A DNA stretch of 64,000 bases from Polaribacter gangjinensis (lineage in GTDB: Bacteria > Bacteroidota > Bacteroidia > Flavobacteriales > Flavobacteriaceae). The DNA lies in assembly GCF_038024125.1 (NCBI RefSeq), contig NZ_CP150662.1, positions 141,501 through 205,500 on the forward strand, in the 5' to 3' direction. Below are positions 36,948-45,970 of this stretch, one piece after another (the first letter of the stretch is position 1; every line of letters begins with the position of its first letter). Made by a program: the position numbers and the translations under genes. The notes below the pieces were generated by a model. The model searched no databases. It worked only from the letters and a program-made list of their open reading frames with translations, and was not told where the DNA came from.

Positions 36948-37850
36948 TTATTTTACAGGAATTTTAATTTCATAAACTTTTCCGCTTTTGTTATTCAATT
37001 TATTCTCTCGTAACCAAGCATTGTGAATTTTTAATTCTTTGTATGTTACTCCGAATTTTTTACCAAAAGTAACCAAGTTCGTAATCGTAGTATCAACTTT
37101 TACGATGGTTGTTTCGGGTAAAGTATACAAATCCTCTTTATCAAAAATAAAACCATATTTTTCAGGATTTGTCATTATTTCTTTCAAAGCTAAAATTCTA
37201 AAAACATAGCGTTCAGTTTCATTAGGTAATAAAACATCATAATAGCTATTTACTTTTTGGGCTTCTAATCTACTAGAAACTCCGAAATTCCCTGCATTGT
37301 AAGCAGCTGCAGCCAAGGTCCAAGAACCTAATTTTTCTTTTGATTTTTTTAGGTATTCAGCAGCAACTGCAGTCGATTTTTCGATATTGTAGCGTTCATC
37401 AACATTGCTATTGATTTCTAAACCATATTCTTTTCCAGTTTCAACCATAAAATGCCACATACCAGCAGCACCAGCACTTGATGTTTCATCAATAAAAGCA
37501 CTTTCAGCCAAAGCTAAAAATTTAAAATCATCGGGCAAACCATGCTTTTTTAGCAAAGGTTCTAAAACAGGAAAATACTTATTTGCGCGCTTAAATAACA
37601 ACAAACCATTCGATTGCCAATAGGTATTTACCAACAATTCTCTGTCCATTCTTTCAAAAATATTCGGATTTTCTAATGGAACTCTTTCACCAGCAAAGTT
37701 TAGGTTTTCAGGAATTTTTAGTGCTTTTATTTTATAATTCTCGTGAGTATTTGTTTTTAACGGAATATCAGACTTGTGAATTCCATTTACAAAAAATAAA
37801 GTTGTAAAAACGATGATTAATAACGATAAAAAGCGAATTGAATTGTTCAT
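36948..37850 (-). CDS. MltD-like lytic transglycosylase
   Basis: 300 aa. An N-terminal hydrophobic segment (about 5-23) exports or anchors it. The SLT domain (about 90-225) has catalytic Glu116 in ALAESAF, the GAAGMWHFM motif and AAAYNAGN. These enzymes cleave peptidoglycan glycan strands to give anhydro-muropeptides. The C-terminal part (about 245-300: TTITNLVTFGKKFGVTYKELKIHN) is a single LysM-like module, fewer than in classical MltD. Confidence 0.9.
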   Translation of the reverse strand: MNNSIRFLSLLIIVFTTLFFVNGIHKSDIPLKTNTHENYKIKALKIPENLNFAGERVPLENPNIFERMDRELLVNTYWQSNGLLLFKRANKYFPVLEPLLKKHGLPDDFKFLALAESAFIDETSSAGAAGMWHFMVETGKEYGLEINSNVDERYNIEKSTAVAAEYLKKSKEKLGSWTLAAAAYNAGNFGVSSRLEAQKVNSYYDVLLPNETERYVFRILALKEIMTNPEKYGFIFDKEDLYTLPETTIVKVDTTITNLVTFGKKFGVTYKELKIHNAWLRENKLNNKSGKVYEIKIPVK

Positions 37851-37895
37851 TGGTTTTATTGAATTTACCCCTAAAATTAGGTAAAATTTTGCTCT

Positions 37896-38558
37896 TTAAA
37901 AAGTTAAACTTTTATCGATAATTTCAGATATTTTTTTTGCCTTATTCAATATCATAATGTGAGTTCCGTTTTCAATTTCAATGGCATTTTTGATATTGTT
38001 TATAGGGAAAATCTTATCTTCAACTCCATGAATATGAATCAAATTTTCAATAATTTCTTGTTGTTGCCATTTTAAAACGTTTTTTATTGCCCATTTTAAA
38101 TACGTTTCATTTCTTTCAGAAAGATATTTTTTATAAATCAACGCTCTTTTTTGAAGTGTTTTTCCTATAAAAAAACGACTAAAATCTTCAAAATGAGAAA
38201 TTATTTTTGTTGGAAATATTTTATATAAATTTCCAAAAGTGGCTACTTTAAACCTTTTAGGAAGTTCATCAGTAGTTTTTACACTCGAAATAATGATGAC
38301 TTTTTTACAATGTAAAAATTTACTCATTTCTTGTACCAAAATTCCTCCAAAAGAAACTCCAACCAAAACAGGATTTTCTTTTTTCACTTCTTCACACATT
38401 CTCATTGCGTAATTAGAAATAGTTTCCTCTAAATCCAATGGTTTTTTCCATTTTAAATAATGGATTTCATATTTCTCTTTTGATAATGATAAATTTTCAA
38501 AAATTTCAGGTCCAGCTGCCAAACCTGGCATCAGATAAATAGGAATTTTATATGTCAT
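37896..38558 (-). CDS. Alpha/beta hydrolase
   Basis: 220 aa, no signal. The nucleophile elbow GVSFGG holds Ser69. The IHGVEDKIFP strand holds the probable catalytic Asp and ENGTHIMIL the catalytic His (about 200). The short cap has basic, aromatic residues (about 105-165). The oxyanion strand is YLMPGLAAG. The substrate is unknown. The gene lies 54 bp downstream of mtaB on the same strand. Confidence 0.82.
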   Translation of the reverse strand: MTYKIPIYLMPGLAAGPEIFENLSLSKEKYEIHYLKWKKPLDLEETISNYAMRMCEEVKKENPVLVGVSFGGILVQEMSKFLHCKKVIIISSVKTTDELPKRFKVATFGNLYKIFPTKIISHFEDFSRFFIGKTLQKRALIYKKYLSERNETYLKWAIKNVLKWQQQEIIENLIHIHGVEDKIFPINNIKNAIEIENGTHIMILNKAKKISEIIDKSLTF

Positions 38559-38612
38559 TTTTTAAATATTGGGGGGTATATTTATTTTATATTCAACGAA
38601 ATAAATTTAAGT

Positions 38613-39947
38613 TTAAATAAAGGCAGGCTCATTTATAAATTCGAAACGAACTAAACCATCGCTATCAATTTCGGTAAGTGTTATAGTATGCAAAGTGTTT
38701 ATTAAAGAAGGATTCCAAGGTGTTTTTACTTTGATGTAATTTTCAGTAAATCCATGAATGTAGCCTTCTTTATTTTCATTTTCGAACAAAACAGTAGCTG
38801 TTTTTCCTAATTGAGATTCGTAAAAAGCACGTCTTTTTTTAACTGATAATCCACGCAACATTTTACTGCGTTTTGCACGAACATTGTTTGGTACAACACC
38901 TTTCATATCAAAAGCTTCAGTATTTGGTCTTTCAGAGTAAGTAAAAACATGCAAATATGAAATATCTAAAGCGTTTAAATAATTGTATGTTTCTAAAAAA
39001 AGTTCGTCAGTTTCTCCAGGAAATCCTACAATCACATCAACACCAATACAGGCATTTGGCATGGTTTCTTTGATGCGCTCAACTCGGTTTGTATATGTTT
39101 TTCGTAAATAACGGCGTTTCATTTTCTTTAACAATTCATCGCTTCCTGATTGTAATGGAATGTGAAAATGAGGAACAAATGAATTCGATTTTGATACAAA
39201 TTCAATAGTTTCATCAGTCAATAAATTGGGTTCTATGGATGAAATTCGCAAACGATGAATTCCATCAATTTTATCTAATTCTTTAACAAGTTCAAAAAAA
39301 GTATGCTCGTGTTTTTTATTTCCAAATTCGCCTTTTCCGTAATCACCAATGTTTACGCCAGTTAATACGATTTCTTTAATGCCTTTTGAAGCTATTTCTT
39401 TGGCGTTTTTCAACACATTTTCTAAAGTATCACTTCTTGAAATTCCTCTTGCAAGTGGAATTGTACAATACGTACATTTATAATCACAACCATCTTGGAC
39501 TTTTAAAAAAGCACGTGTTCTATCGCCAATTGAATACGAACCTACATAAAAATCAGCTTCCGAAATTTCACAAGAATGCACTTCACCAACTTCATTTTTA
39601 GTCAAATCATTGATATAACTAGTTACATTGAACTTTTCAGTAGCACCCAAAACCAAATCAACACCATCAACTGCAGCCAATTCTTCGGGTTTTAATTGTG
39701 CATAACATCCTACAGCAATTAAAAAAGCATTGCTGTTTTGTTTCAATGCATTTTTAACAATCGATTTAAAACGCTTGTCTGCATTATCAGTTACTGAACA
39801 AGTATTGATAACATACACATCAGCTTTTGATTCAAAATCTACTCTTTGAAAGCCTTCATTTTTAAAATTTCGAGCAATAGTAGATGTTTCAGAAAAATTT
39901 AATTTACAGCCTAAAGTATAAAAAGCTACTTTTTTTTCTGTACTCAT
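38613..39947 (-). CDS. mtaB: tRNA t6A37 methylthiotransferase MtaB
   Basis: 444 aa. It is a radical SAM enzyme that adds a methylthio group to t6A37 of tRNA. The N-terminal UPF0004 domain has three Cys (LGCKLN, NTCSVT, VGCYAQ) for an auxiliary Fe-S cluster. The radical SAM motif CDYKCTYC lies in DGCDYKCTYCTIPLARG, and a TRAM domain ends the protein. MtaB is preferred over MiaB and RimO because of the LGCKLN and CTIPLARG wording. It has its own promoter box. Confidence 0.93.
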   Translation of the reverse strand: MSTEKKVAFYTLGCKLNFSETSTIARNFKNEGFQRVDFESKADVYVINTCSVTDNADKRFKSIVKNALKQNSNAFLIAVGCYAQLKPEELAAVDGVDLVLGATEKFNVTSYINDLTKNEVGEVHSCEISEADFYVGSYSIGDRTRAFLKVQDGCDYKCTYCTIPLARGISRSDTLENVLKNAKEIASKGIKEIVLTGVNIGDYGKGEFGNKKHEHTFFELVKELDKIDGIHRLRISSIEPNLLTDETIEFVSKSNSFVPHFHIPLQSGSDELLKKMKRRYLRKTYTNRVERIKETMPNACIGVDVIVGFPGETDELFLETYNYLNALDISYLHVFTYSERPNTEAFDMKGVVPNNVRAKRSKMLRGLSVKKRRAFYESQLGKTATVLFENENKEGYIHGFTENYIKVKTPWNPSLINTLHTITLTEIDSDGLVRFEFINEPAFI

Positions 39948-39967
39948 TTAGGTATTTTTATAGAATG

Positions 39968-39975
39968 CAAAAATA
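39968..39975 (-). promoter_or_regulatory. Promoter -7 box for mtaB
   Basis: TATTTTTG on the minus strand, an exact TAnnTTTG match, 20 bases before the mtaB ATG. Confidence 0.55.
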
Positions 39976-40043
39976 CAATTTAATTCATAAATGAAAGTTC
40001 AGTTTTTTTGACTTTTTGCTTTACCTATTAAAAGAGAATAAAA

Positions 40044-40361
40044 ATGATTGTTAATAATTTAAAACCTCCATACTATGCTGTTATCTTTACAACAGTGGTT
40101 AGCGAAAATTTAGAGGATTATGAGAAAACTGCTCAAAAAATGGAGGTTTTAGCGAGCCAACAAAAAGGTTTTTTAGGAATAGATTCTGCAAGAAATGATA
40201 TAGGAATTACAGTTTCTTATTGGAGAACATTAGAAGATATTACTGCTTGGAAAAATAATACAGAACACACTTTGGCTAGAAATTTAGGTAGAGAAAAATG
40301 GTACAGAACCTACCAATTGAGAATTTGTAAAGTGGAACGCGAATATGGTTTTTTGAAATAA
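40044..40361 (+). CDS. Antibiotic biosynthesis monooxygenase-fold (ABM) protein
   Basis: 105 aa, no signal. The dimeric alpha/beta-barrel pattern of ABM proteins is visible: YAVIFTTVVSENLEDYEKTA, GFLGIDSARNDIGITVSYWRTLEDITAWKNNTEH and a final YQLRICKVERE strand. Members include heme-degrading and quinol monooxygenases as well as proteins with no known activity. It precedes the FAD-dependent reductase gene by 27 bp and may share its transcript. Confidence 0.8.
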   Translation: MIVNNLKPPYYAVIFTTVVSENLEDYEKTAQKMEVLASQQKGFLGIDSARNDIGITVSYWRTLEDITAWKNNTEHTLARNLGREKWYRTYQLRICKVEREYGFLK

Positions 40362-40388
40362 AAAAGTAAATTTACAATTTTAAAATGT

Positions 40389-41549
40389 ATGATTAAAACA
40401 GCTGTTTGTATTATTGGTGCGGGTCCTGCTGGTGCAGCAACTTCTTTAATGTTGTCAAAACTTAAAATACATCATTATATTATTGATAAAGAAACTTTTC
40501 CAAGAGATAAAACCTGTGGAGATGGATTAATTTTATATGCTTATAAGGTTATGAAAATCTTGGGTGACAATATTTTTGAAGAATTTTTAAATCACACTAA
40601 AATTTTACATTCAAAGATAATTCGACTTCATATTAATGCTAAACAAGATATTGTTTTTACAGAGAGTAATGACCGAGATATGATTATTTCTTATGCAAAA
40701 AGAATCGATTTTGATAATTTTTTGGTACAAAAACTTTCTGAAACCTATACTCAAAAAGAATTTGGCAATGCTGTTAAAAGTATTCAGGAAACAACAGAAG
40801 GTATTTTAATTACATTAAAAGATAGTAAGCAAATTTTAGCAAATATTATTGTTGGTGCTGATGGAGCACAATCTATTGTATCAAAAAAAGTAGCTAAAAA
40901 TAAAATTGATGATGAAAAGATGTCAACTTTTGTAACAGCTTACTTTAAAGGAATTAACGACATGCCTGCAGGAAATGAAAGTGAAATTAGAATCATTTAT
41001 AATAAAATGCCATTTTTCTTCTATATTTTTCCTCTGGCTAATGGGGAATCGAATGTGAGTTTAGGAAGTAATTCTCATTTTATCAAAGAGAACAAGATTA
41101 ATTTGGTTGATGAAATCGAAAAAATTATCTCGACAAATCAACAAATAAAGCATAGGTTTAATAATGCAACCAGAATTAGTAAATGGCGTGGTTGGGTAAT
41201 TCCGTATGCTTTTGGAAATCAAAAAATAGTAGGAAATAGATTTTTACTTGTTGGTGATGCTGCAGGATTAGCAAACCCATTTTATAAAGAAGGAGTTGGA
41301 ACAGGAATGATGTCAGGAATTATTGCTGCAAAAAATATCCAAAAATGCTTGAAAAACAATGATTTTTCAGAATCCTCTTTAAAAAATTACGAACTTGAAG
41401 TAAAAAGAGAATTTGGCAAATTATTGAAGTTTAGCGCCTTTATGTTAAAATTAGCTAGATATAAATACATATTTAGCTTTATTGTTTCGCTTTTTAAAAA
41501 TAGGCTTTCAAAAAAATCTTTTGCAATTATTAAAAAAAGAAGTTATTAA
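40389..41549 (+). CDS. FAD-dependent oxidoreductase, geranylgeranyl reductase-like
   Basis: 386 aa. The dinucleotide-binding motif IIGAGPAGAAT (8-18), the PRDKTCGDGL motif typical of the geranylgeranyl reductase/halogenase-like group, GADGAQSIVSKKV and the second FAD motif VGDAAGLANPFYKEGVGTGM are intact. A hydrophobic, basic C-terminus (about 335-386) may touch the membrane. Such enzymes reduce isoprenoid chains or oxidise aromatic metabolites; the substrate is unknown. An overlapping 3-codon frame (ATG at 40385) precedes the start, which could slow initiation. Confidence 0.82.
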   Translation: MIKTAVCIIGAGPAGAATSLMLSKLKIHHYIIDKETFPRDKTCGDGLILYAYKVMKILGDNIFEEFLNHTKILHSKIIRLHINAKQDIVFTESNDRDMIISYAKRIDFDNFLVQKLSETYTQKEFGNAVKSIQETTEGILITLKDSKQILANIIVGADGAQSIVSKKVAKNKIDDEKMSTFVTAYFKGINDMPAGNESEIRIIYNKMPFFFYIFPLANGESNVSLGSNSHFIKENKINLVDEIEKIISTNQQIKHRFNNATRISKWRGWVIPYAFGNQKIVGNRFLLVGDAAGLANPFYKEGVGTGMMSGIIAAKNIQKCLKNNDFSESSLKNYELEVKREFGKLLKFSAFMLKLARYKYIFSFIVSLFKNRLSKKSFAIIKKRSY

Positions 41550-41555
41550 TGTTTT

Positions 41556-42566
41556 TTACCAATTAATTGTGGTCATTATCGGAAAGTGATCAGAATATTT
41601 TTGGTTAAATGAAGAAAATTGATGAATTTCGGCTGTGTTATCTGTCAAAATAAAATCAATTCTAAGTGGAAACCAATAGTTGAAAGTTTTTCCAAATCCT
41701 TTACCTGCTTCAATAAATGCATCTTTTTTATCTTTAGAAATTTGATTGTACACCCATGAAAAACTCGTATTGTTAAAGTCGCCAGCAATTATTTTTTTGC
41801 CTTTCCACTTTTTTTCATGATCTAAAAATACAGTTGTTTGATTGACTTGTTTTTTAAATCCATCCTCTAAAATTGATACTAATTTTTCTGAGTTCTCTTG
41901 CCCAAAATTTTCTTTATCAGTTTTTAATTTGAGTGATTGTAGGTGTAGATTGTAAACTCTGATAGTGTCTTTTCCTCTTAAAATATCGGCATAAATAATG
42001 TTGTTTGAAGTGTGTTTTAAATCTAAAGAACCACTGTTTATGATTGGATATTTTGAGTAAATAGCCAATCCGTTTTTGTTTGATGCCGTTTTTGTATTAA
42101 CGTATTTGAAGTTAAATTTAAAATCTTGATTTACAAGTGAATAATAATCTTGAAATACTAAAATATCTGGAGAACTTTCTTGAATTAACATATTAATTTT
42201 TGTCGGAATTTCAGTATCGTTAATCCATTCATATTGATTGAATAGACGCACATTATAACTCATCACTGAAAGACTGTTGTTTGAAAGAGTTTTCTTTTCA
42301 AACAATTTGTAAATTGGTGTTAATGTTAGCCAACCCAAAATTAAAATTGACGAGGATACTAAAAATTGTCTTTTAAATGACAACAACCAATATATAGCAA
42401 AAACGATATTTGCAAAAATTAAAAAAGGTACTAATAAACTTGCAATTGCTAAAATTGGAAGTTTTTCAGGTGAAATAAAAGGCAATAAATAGGATGCGAA
42501 AAGCAAAATGGCTACAACAATATTTATGAAATAAATAATTTTGTTGATGATAGATAGCTTTTTCAA
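41556..42566 (-). CDS. Membrane-anchored endonuclease/exonuclease/phosphatase (EEP) family protein
   Basis: 336 aa. Three N-terminal membrane helices (about 8-85) are followed by an EEP domain (about 100-336) with MSYNVRLFN (metal and phosphate site), GDFNNTSFS and the terminal YSDHFPIMT with the catalytic His. EEP enzymes hydrolyse phosphodiesters in nucleic acids, inositol lipids or sphingolipids. The membrane anchor makes a lipid or extracytoplasmic substrate possible. It is the last gene of the mutL-rhomboid-rhomboid-EEP operon, 6 bp after its neighbour. Confidence 0.87.
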   Translation of the reverse strand: MKKLSIINKIIYFINIVVAILLFASYLLPFISPEKLPILAIASLLVPFLIFANIVFAIYWLLSFKRQFLVSSSILILGWLTLTPIYKLFEKKTLSNNSLSVMSYNVRLFNQYEWINDTEIPTKINMLIQESSPDILVFQDYYSLVNQDFKFNFKYVNTKTASNKNGLAIYSKYPIINSGSLDLKHTSNNIIYADILRGKDTIRVYNLHLQSLKLKTDKENFGQENSEKLVSILEDGFKKQVNQTTVFLDHEKKWKGKKIIAGDFNNTSFSWVYNQISKDKKDAFIEAGKGFGKTFNYWFPLRIDFILTDNTAEIHQFSSFNQKYSDHFPIMTTINW

Positions 42567-42572
42567 AATTCG

Positions 42573-43424
42573 TTAATTTTTTCCTTGTTTGAACAGAAAT
42601 TCTTTTTCTGCTTTGGTAAGTGTGTCATATCCTGATTTGCTAATTTTATCTAAAATTTCATCAATTTGTTTTTGAGTGAAATCGCTTTTTGTTGTTTCTC
42701 TTTTGGTATTTGTAGATTTATAAACTGTTTTTAAAGGTTTTTTCTTTACTGAAAAAATTGCTGCTAAATTTTTAAAAATAGCAATCTCTTTATTACTTGC
42801 TTTGCTGACATATAAAAATCCAAATAGGCTTCCTCCTAAATGTGCAAAATGCCCTCCTGCATTTCCTCCTGCCAAACCTAAAACGTCTATTCCAACCCAA
42901 ATTGCAGCTAAATACCATAATTTTACAAAACCAATAAACCGAATTTTCAATTCGTAATTGGGCATATATGTTGCAATTCCAATAAATATGGCTGATATTC
43001 CTGCAGATGCTCCAACTAAAACCGATGTTTTTCCTTCAAATAATGGAAAATAATTTTGACTAAAAAGATAAAAAATGCCGCCAAAAAAAGTACCTAAAAT
43101 GTAAAATGTTAGCAATTGTTTTTGCGTAAAATAGTCAATAAATAAATTCCCAATAAAATATAAGGCAATCAAATTGAATAAGATGTGCAGAAAATCAGCA
43201 TGCAAAAATCCATAAGAAATAAGCGTCCATGGTTTTGTAAATAATGAATCGATATTGGCTTCTAAAGAAAACCAATCAACCATCCAATTGACATCATTTT
43301 TAAACAAGCTTTGAAAAACACTAATCAAAAGCGTTAACACAAATAGAAAAATATTGATATATATCAATTTTTCTATTACATTTCCTTTATCAAATCGATG
43401 TTTTAAATTATTTACAAAGCTCAT
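42573..43424 (-). CDS. Rhomboid intramembrane serine protease with C-terminal extension
   Basis: 283 aa with about six helices. Catalytic Ser140 in GASAG and His195 in AHLGG form the rhomboid dyad, and the HILFNLIALYFIGN helix is typical. A cytoplasmic tail (about 205-283) with a basic linker ends in a small helical segment (EILDKISKSGYDTLTKAEKEFL) that is common on flavobacterial rhomboids. The start overlaps the stop of the previous rhomboid gene by 1 base. The natural substrates are unknown. Confidence 0.93.
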   Translation of the reverse strand: MSFVNNLKHRFDKGNVIEKLIYINIFLFVLTLLISVFQSLFKNDVNWMVDWFSLEANIDSLFTKPWTLISYGFLHADFLHILFNLIALYFIGNLFIDYFTQKQLLTFYILGTFFGGIFYLFSQNYFPLFEGKTSVLVGASAGISAIFIGIATYMPNYELKIRFIGFVKLWYLAAIWVGIDVLGLAGGNAGGHFAHLGGSLFGFLYVSKASNKEIAIFKNLAAIFSVKKKPLKTVYKSTNTKRETTKSDFTQKQIDEILDKISKSGYDTLTKAEKEFLFKQGKN

Positions 43425-44155
43425 TAGTACATTTTAAATTGATTTTTTTTCCAATAAAAAGCAATGATAAATCCAATTAAAGCACCACCAATGTGAGCAA
43501 AATGGGCAATATTTCCAACGGAATATTTGGTTACACCAAAGAATAAATCTCCCAAAATCATAATAGGAATAAAATATTTCGCTGCAATGGGCACAGGAAA
43601 GAAAATCAATGCCAATTTAGCATCTTTAAAATACATTCCGAATGCCACTAAAACACCGTAAACTGCTCCAGAAGCTCCAACTGCAGGTGTATTGTATAAA
43701 GCAAAAATTTCATTGAATTGCTGTTGGGTTATTGCTTGTAAAACTCTGATATCATTTGTGCTTCCTTCTTTTAAAATTGCAATAACTTCATTATCAGTCA
43801 ATCCAGCTTGTATAAACAAATCATAAATGGCATTGAATTGATAATAATTTACTAAAGTATAAATCAAACCAGCTCCAATTCCAGATGAAAAATAAAAGAA
43901 AATAAACTTATTTTTTCCCCACATTTGTTCCAAAGGCGTTCCAAAAGCCCATAAACCATACATATTAAATAAAATATGCGCAAAACCTCCATGCATAAAT
44001 AGGTGAGTAGCATATTGCCAAAAACCAAAATGCTCATTTTTAGGAAAATGCAAGGCTAAAATATTGGTATAATCCGTTTGCATTAATTGCGGAGCAACAA
44101 ATACAATTATATTTATAACAATCAAATGTTTGATAGCGTCTGTAAAATTGTTCAT
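43424..44155 (-). CDS. Rhomboid intramembrane serine protease
   Basis: 243 aa with about six helices. The dyad is Ser162 in GASGAVYG and His221 in AHFAHIGG. The HGGFAHILFNMYGLWAFG helix carries the conserved HxxxN. A longer loop (about 104-158) between helices separates it from the second rhomboid encoded directly downstream, which also has a C-terminal tail not found here. It lies 3 bp after mutL. Confidence 0.94.
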   Translation of the reverse strand: MNNFTDAIKHLIVINIIVFVAPQLMQTDYTNILALHFPKNEHFGFWQYATHLFMHGGFAHILFNMYGLWAFGTPLEQMWGKNKFIFFYFSSGIGAGLIYTLVNYYQFNAIYDLFIQAGLTDNEVIAILKEGSTNDIRVLQAITQQQFNEIFALYNTPAVGASGAVYGVLVAFGMYFKDAKLALIFFPVPIAAKYFIPIMILGDLFFGVTKYSVGNIAHFAHIGGALIGFIIAFYWKKNQFKMY

Positions 44156-44158
44156 TTT

Positions 44159-45970
44159 TTAGCTGTTAAATAGATTGTCTATTTCTTGTAAAGTCAGTGT
44201 TTTAAAAGTTGACTTCCCAGTTGGAGAAATAGAAGGTTCTTTGCACGAAAATAAGTCATTTACTAGATTTTCTTGTTCTTTTTCTGATAAAAATGTACCT
44301 GTTTTTATAGACAATGTTTTGGCAAACGATTTTGCCATCACATCAAAATGACTGTAACTTGTATCAGGAACTTCAAGGTTAATGTCATTCAATAAATCTT
44401 CTAAAATAATCGAAATTTTACTTTCTGTTACAGAAGTTGGAATTCCTTTGATGGTAACACTATCTTTGGTAAATTCATCAAAAGAAAACCCTGCATTTTC
44501 CAATTCTTGTTTGATGGTATAAATCATTTCAATTTCATTGGATGAAAACGAAATTTTTACAGGAAACAATAATTGTTGGCTATTGGCTTCTTTTACAGTA
44601 ATACTTTCTAAAAAAGATTCATACAAAATACGTTGATGTGCCAACGATTGATGAATTAAAACCACCCCAGATTTTATCAAACTGATGATGTATTTTCGCT
44701 GAATTTGAAATGTCTTTTGAGTTTTATCTTGCTGATTTTCAAATAGTTTTTCTTGTTGAATTTCTTGTAAAGGTTCAACAGAAGTATATAATGATTCCCA
44801 ATTTTGAGTTTGTTTTTCTCTGTTAAAAGGAAAATGAATTTCTTTTTGACTTGCCTCTTTAAACGGATTAAAATTAGGATCTACAATGATTTTTGGGGTT
44901 GATGCCAAACTCGAACTTTTTTCAAGTTGATAAGGGATATCCAAATTGGCATCTCTATTAAAATCCAGAATTGGAGCTACATTGTATTGTCCCAAACTAT
45001 GTTTGATAGTCGCTCTCAACATGGCATACAACGCATTTGCATTGTCAAACTCAATTTCGGTTTTAGTTGGATGAATGTTGATATCAATTGTATTTGCAGG
45101 AACTTGTAAGTATAAAAAATAGGAGGGATGTGAACCTGTTTCTAGCAAACCTTCAAAAGCACTTACAACAGCATGATTCAAATAGCTATTTTTGATAAAA
45201 CGATCATTCACAAAAAAGAATTGTTCTCCTCTTTTTTTCTTTGAAAATGAGGGTTTGGTCACAAAACCTGTAATGGCAACAATATCTGTCTGTTCTTCAA
45301 TCGGAACTAGTTTTTCATTCATTTTTGATCCAAAAACAGCCACAATTCGTTTTCTAAAATTGCTGCTTTTTAGGTTATACACTTCAATATCATTGTGATG
45401 CAATAAAAATGAAATTCCAGGATGTGCCAAAACAACTCGTTGAAATTCATCAATTATATGACGTGTTTCAATAGTATCAGATTTTAAAAACTTTCTGCGA
45501 GCAGGAATGTTGTAAAACAAATTTTTTACAGCGATACTTGTACCAGTTGCTGTATTGATAAAGCCTTGAGACACAATTTTGCTTCCTTCAATTTTAATTG
45601 AAGTTCCTAATTCTTGATCTTCTTGTTTGGTTTTTAATTCAACATGCGCAATTGCTGCAATTGAAGCCAAGGCTTCACCACGAAAACCTTTGGTGTGCAA
45701 ACTAAATAAATCCTCAGCTTTTCTTATTTTGGATGTTGCATGACGTTCAAAACACATTCTAGCATCAGTAACACTCATGCCTTTTCCGTTGTCAATAACT
45801 TGAATGAGTATTTTGCCTGCTTCTTTGATAAGTAATTTAATATCAGTTGCACCAGCATCTATTGCATTTTCAAGCAATTCTTTAACAACAGATGCAGGAC
45901 GTTGAACGACCTCACCAGCAGCAATTTGATTGGCTACATGATCTGGTAATAGCTGAATGATATCTGACAT
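44159..45970 (-). CDS. mutL: DNA mismatch repair protein MutL
   Basis: 603 aa. The N-terminal GHKL ATPase domain is complete: LLENAIDAGAT, DNGKGM, HATSKI and TKGFRGEAL. The transducer domain continues to about residue 330. A low-complexity linker (about 335-415) leads to a C-terminal dimerisation domain. In that domain the position of the metal-binding DQHAxxE motif reads HQSLAHQR (440-447), and the chain ends soon after SCKEPS, before any CPHGRP motif, so the nuclease site of MutH-less bacteria looks absent. ATP-dependent coupling to MutS should remain. Its ATG overlaps the stop of the upstream small gene by 1 base (TAATG). Confidence 0.96.
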   Translation of the reverse strand: MSDIIQLLPDHVANQIAAGEVVQRPASVVKELLENAIDAGATDIKLLIKEAGKILIQVIDNGKGMSVTDARMCFERHATSKIRKAEDLFSLHTKGFRGEALASIAAIAHVELKTKQEDQELGTSIKIEGSKIVSQGFINTATGTSIAVKNLFYNIPARRKFLKSDTIETRHIIDEFQRVVLAHPGISFLLHHNDIEVYNLKSSNFRKRIVAVFGSKMNEKLVPIEEQTDIVAITGFVTKPSFSKKKRGEQFFFVNDRFIKNSYLNHAVVSAFEGLLETGSHPSYFLYLQVPANTIDINIHPTKTEIEFDNANALYAMLRATIKHSLGQYNVAPILDFNRDANLDIPYQLEKSSSLASTPKIIVDPNFNPFKEASQKEIHFPFNREKQTQNWESLYTSVEPLQEIQQEKLFENQQDKTQKTFQIQRKYIISLIKSGVVLIHQSLAHQRILYESFLESITVKEANSQQLLFPVKISFSSNEIEMIYTIKQELENAGFSFDEFTKDSVTIKGIPTSVTESKISIILEDLLNDINLEVPDTSYSHFDVMAKSFAKTLSIKTGTFLSEKEQENLVNDLFSCKEPSISPTGKSTFKTLTLQEIDNLFNS

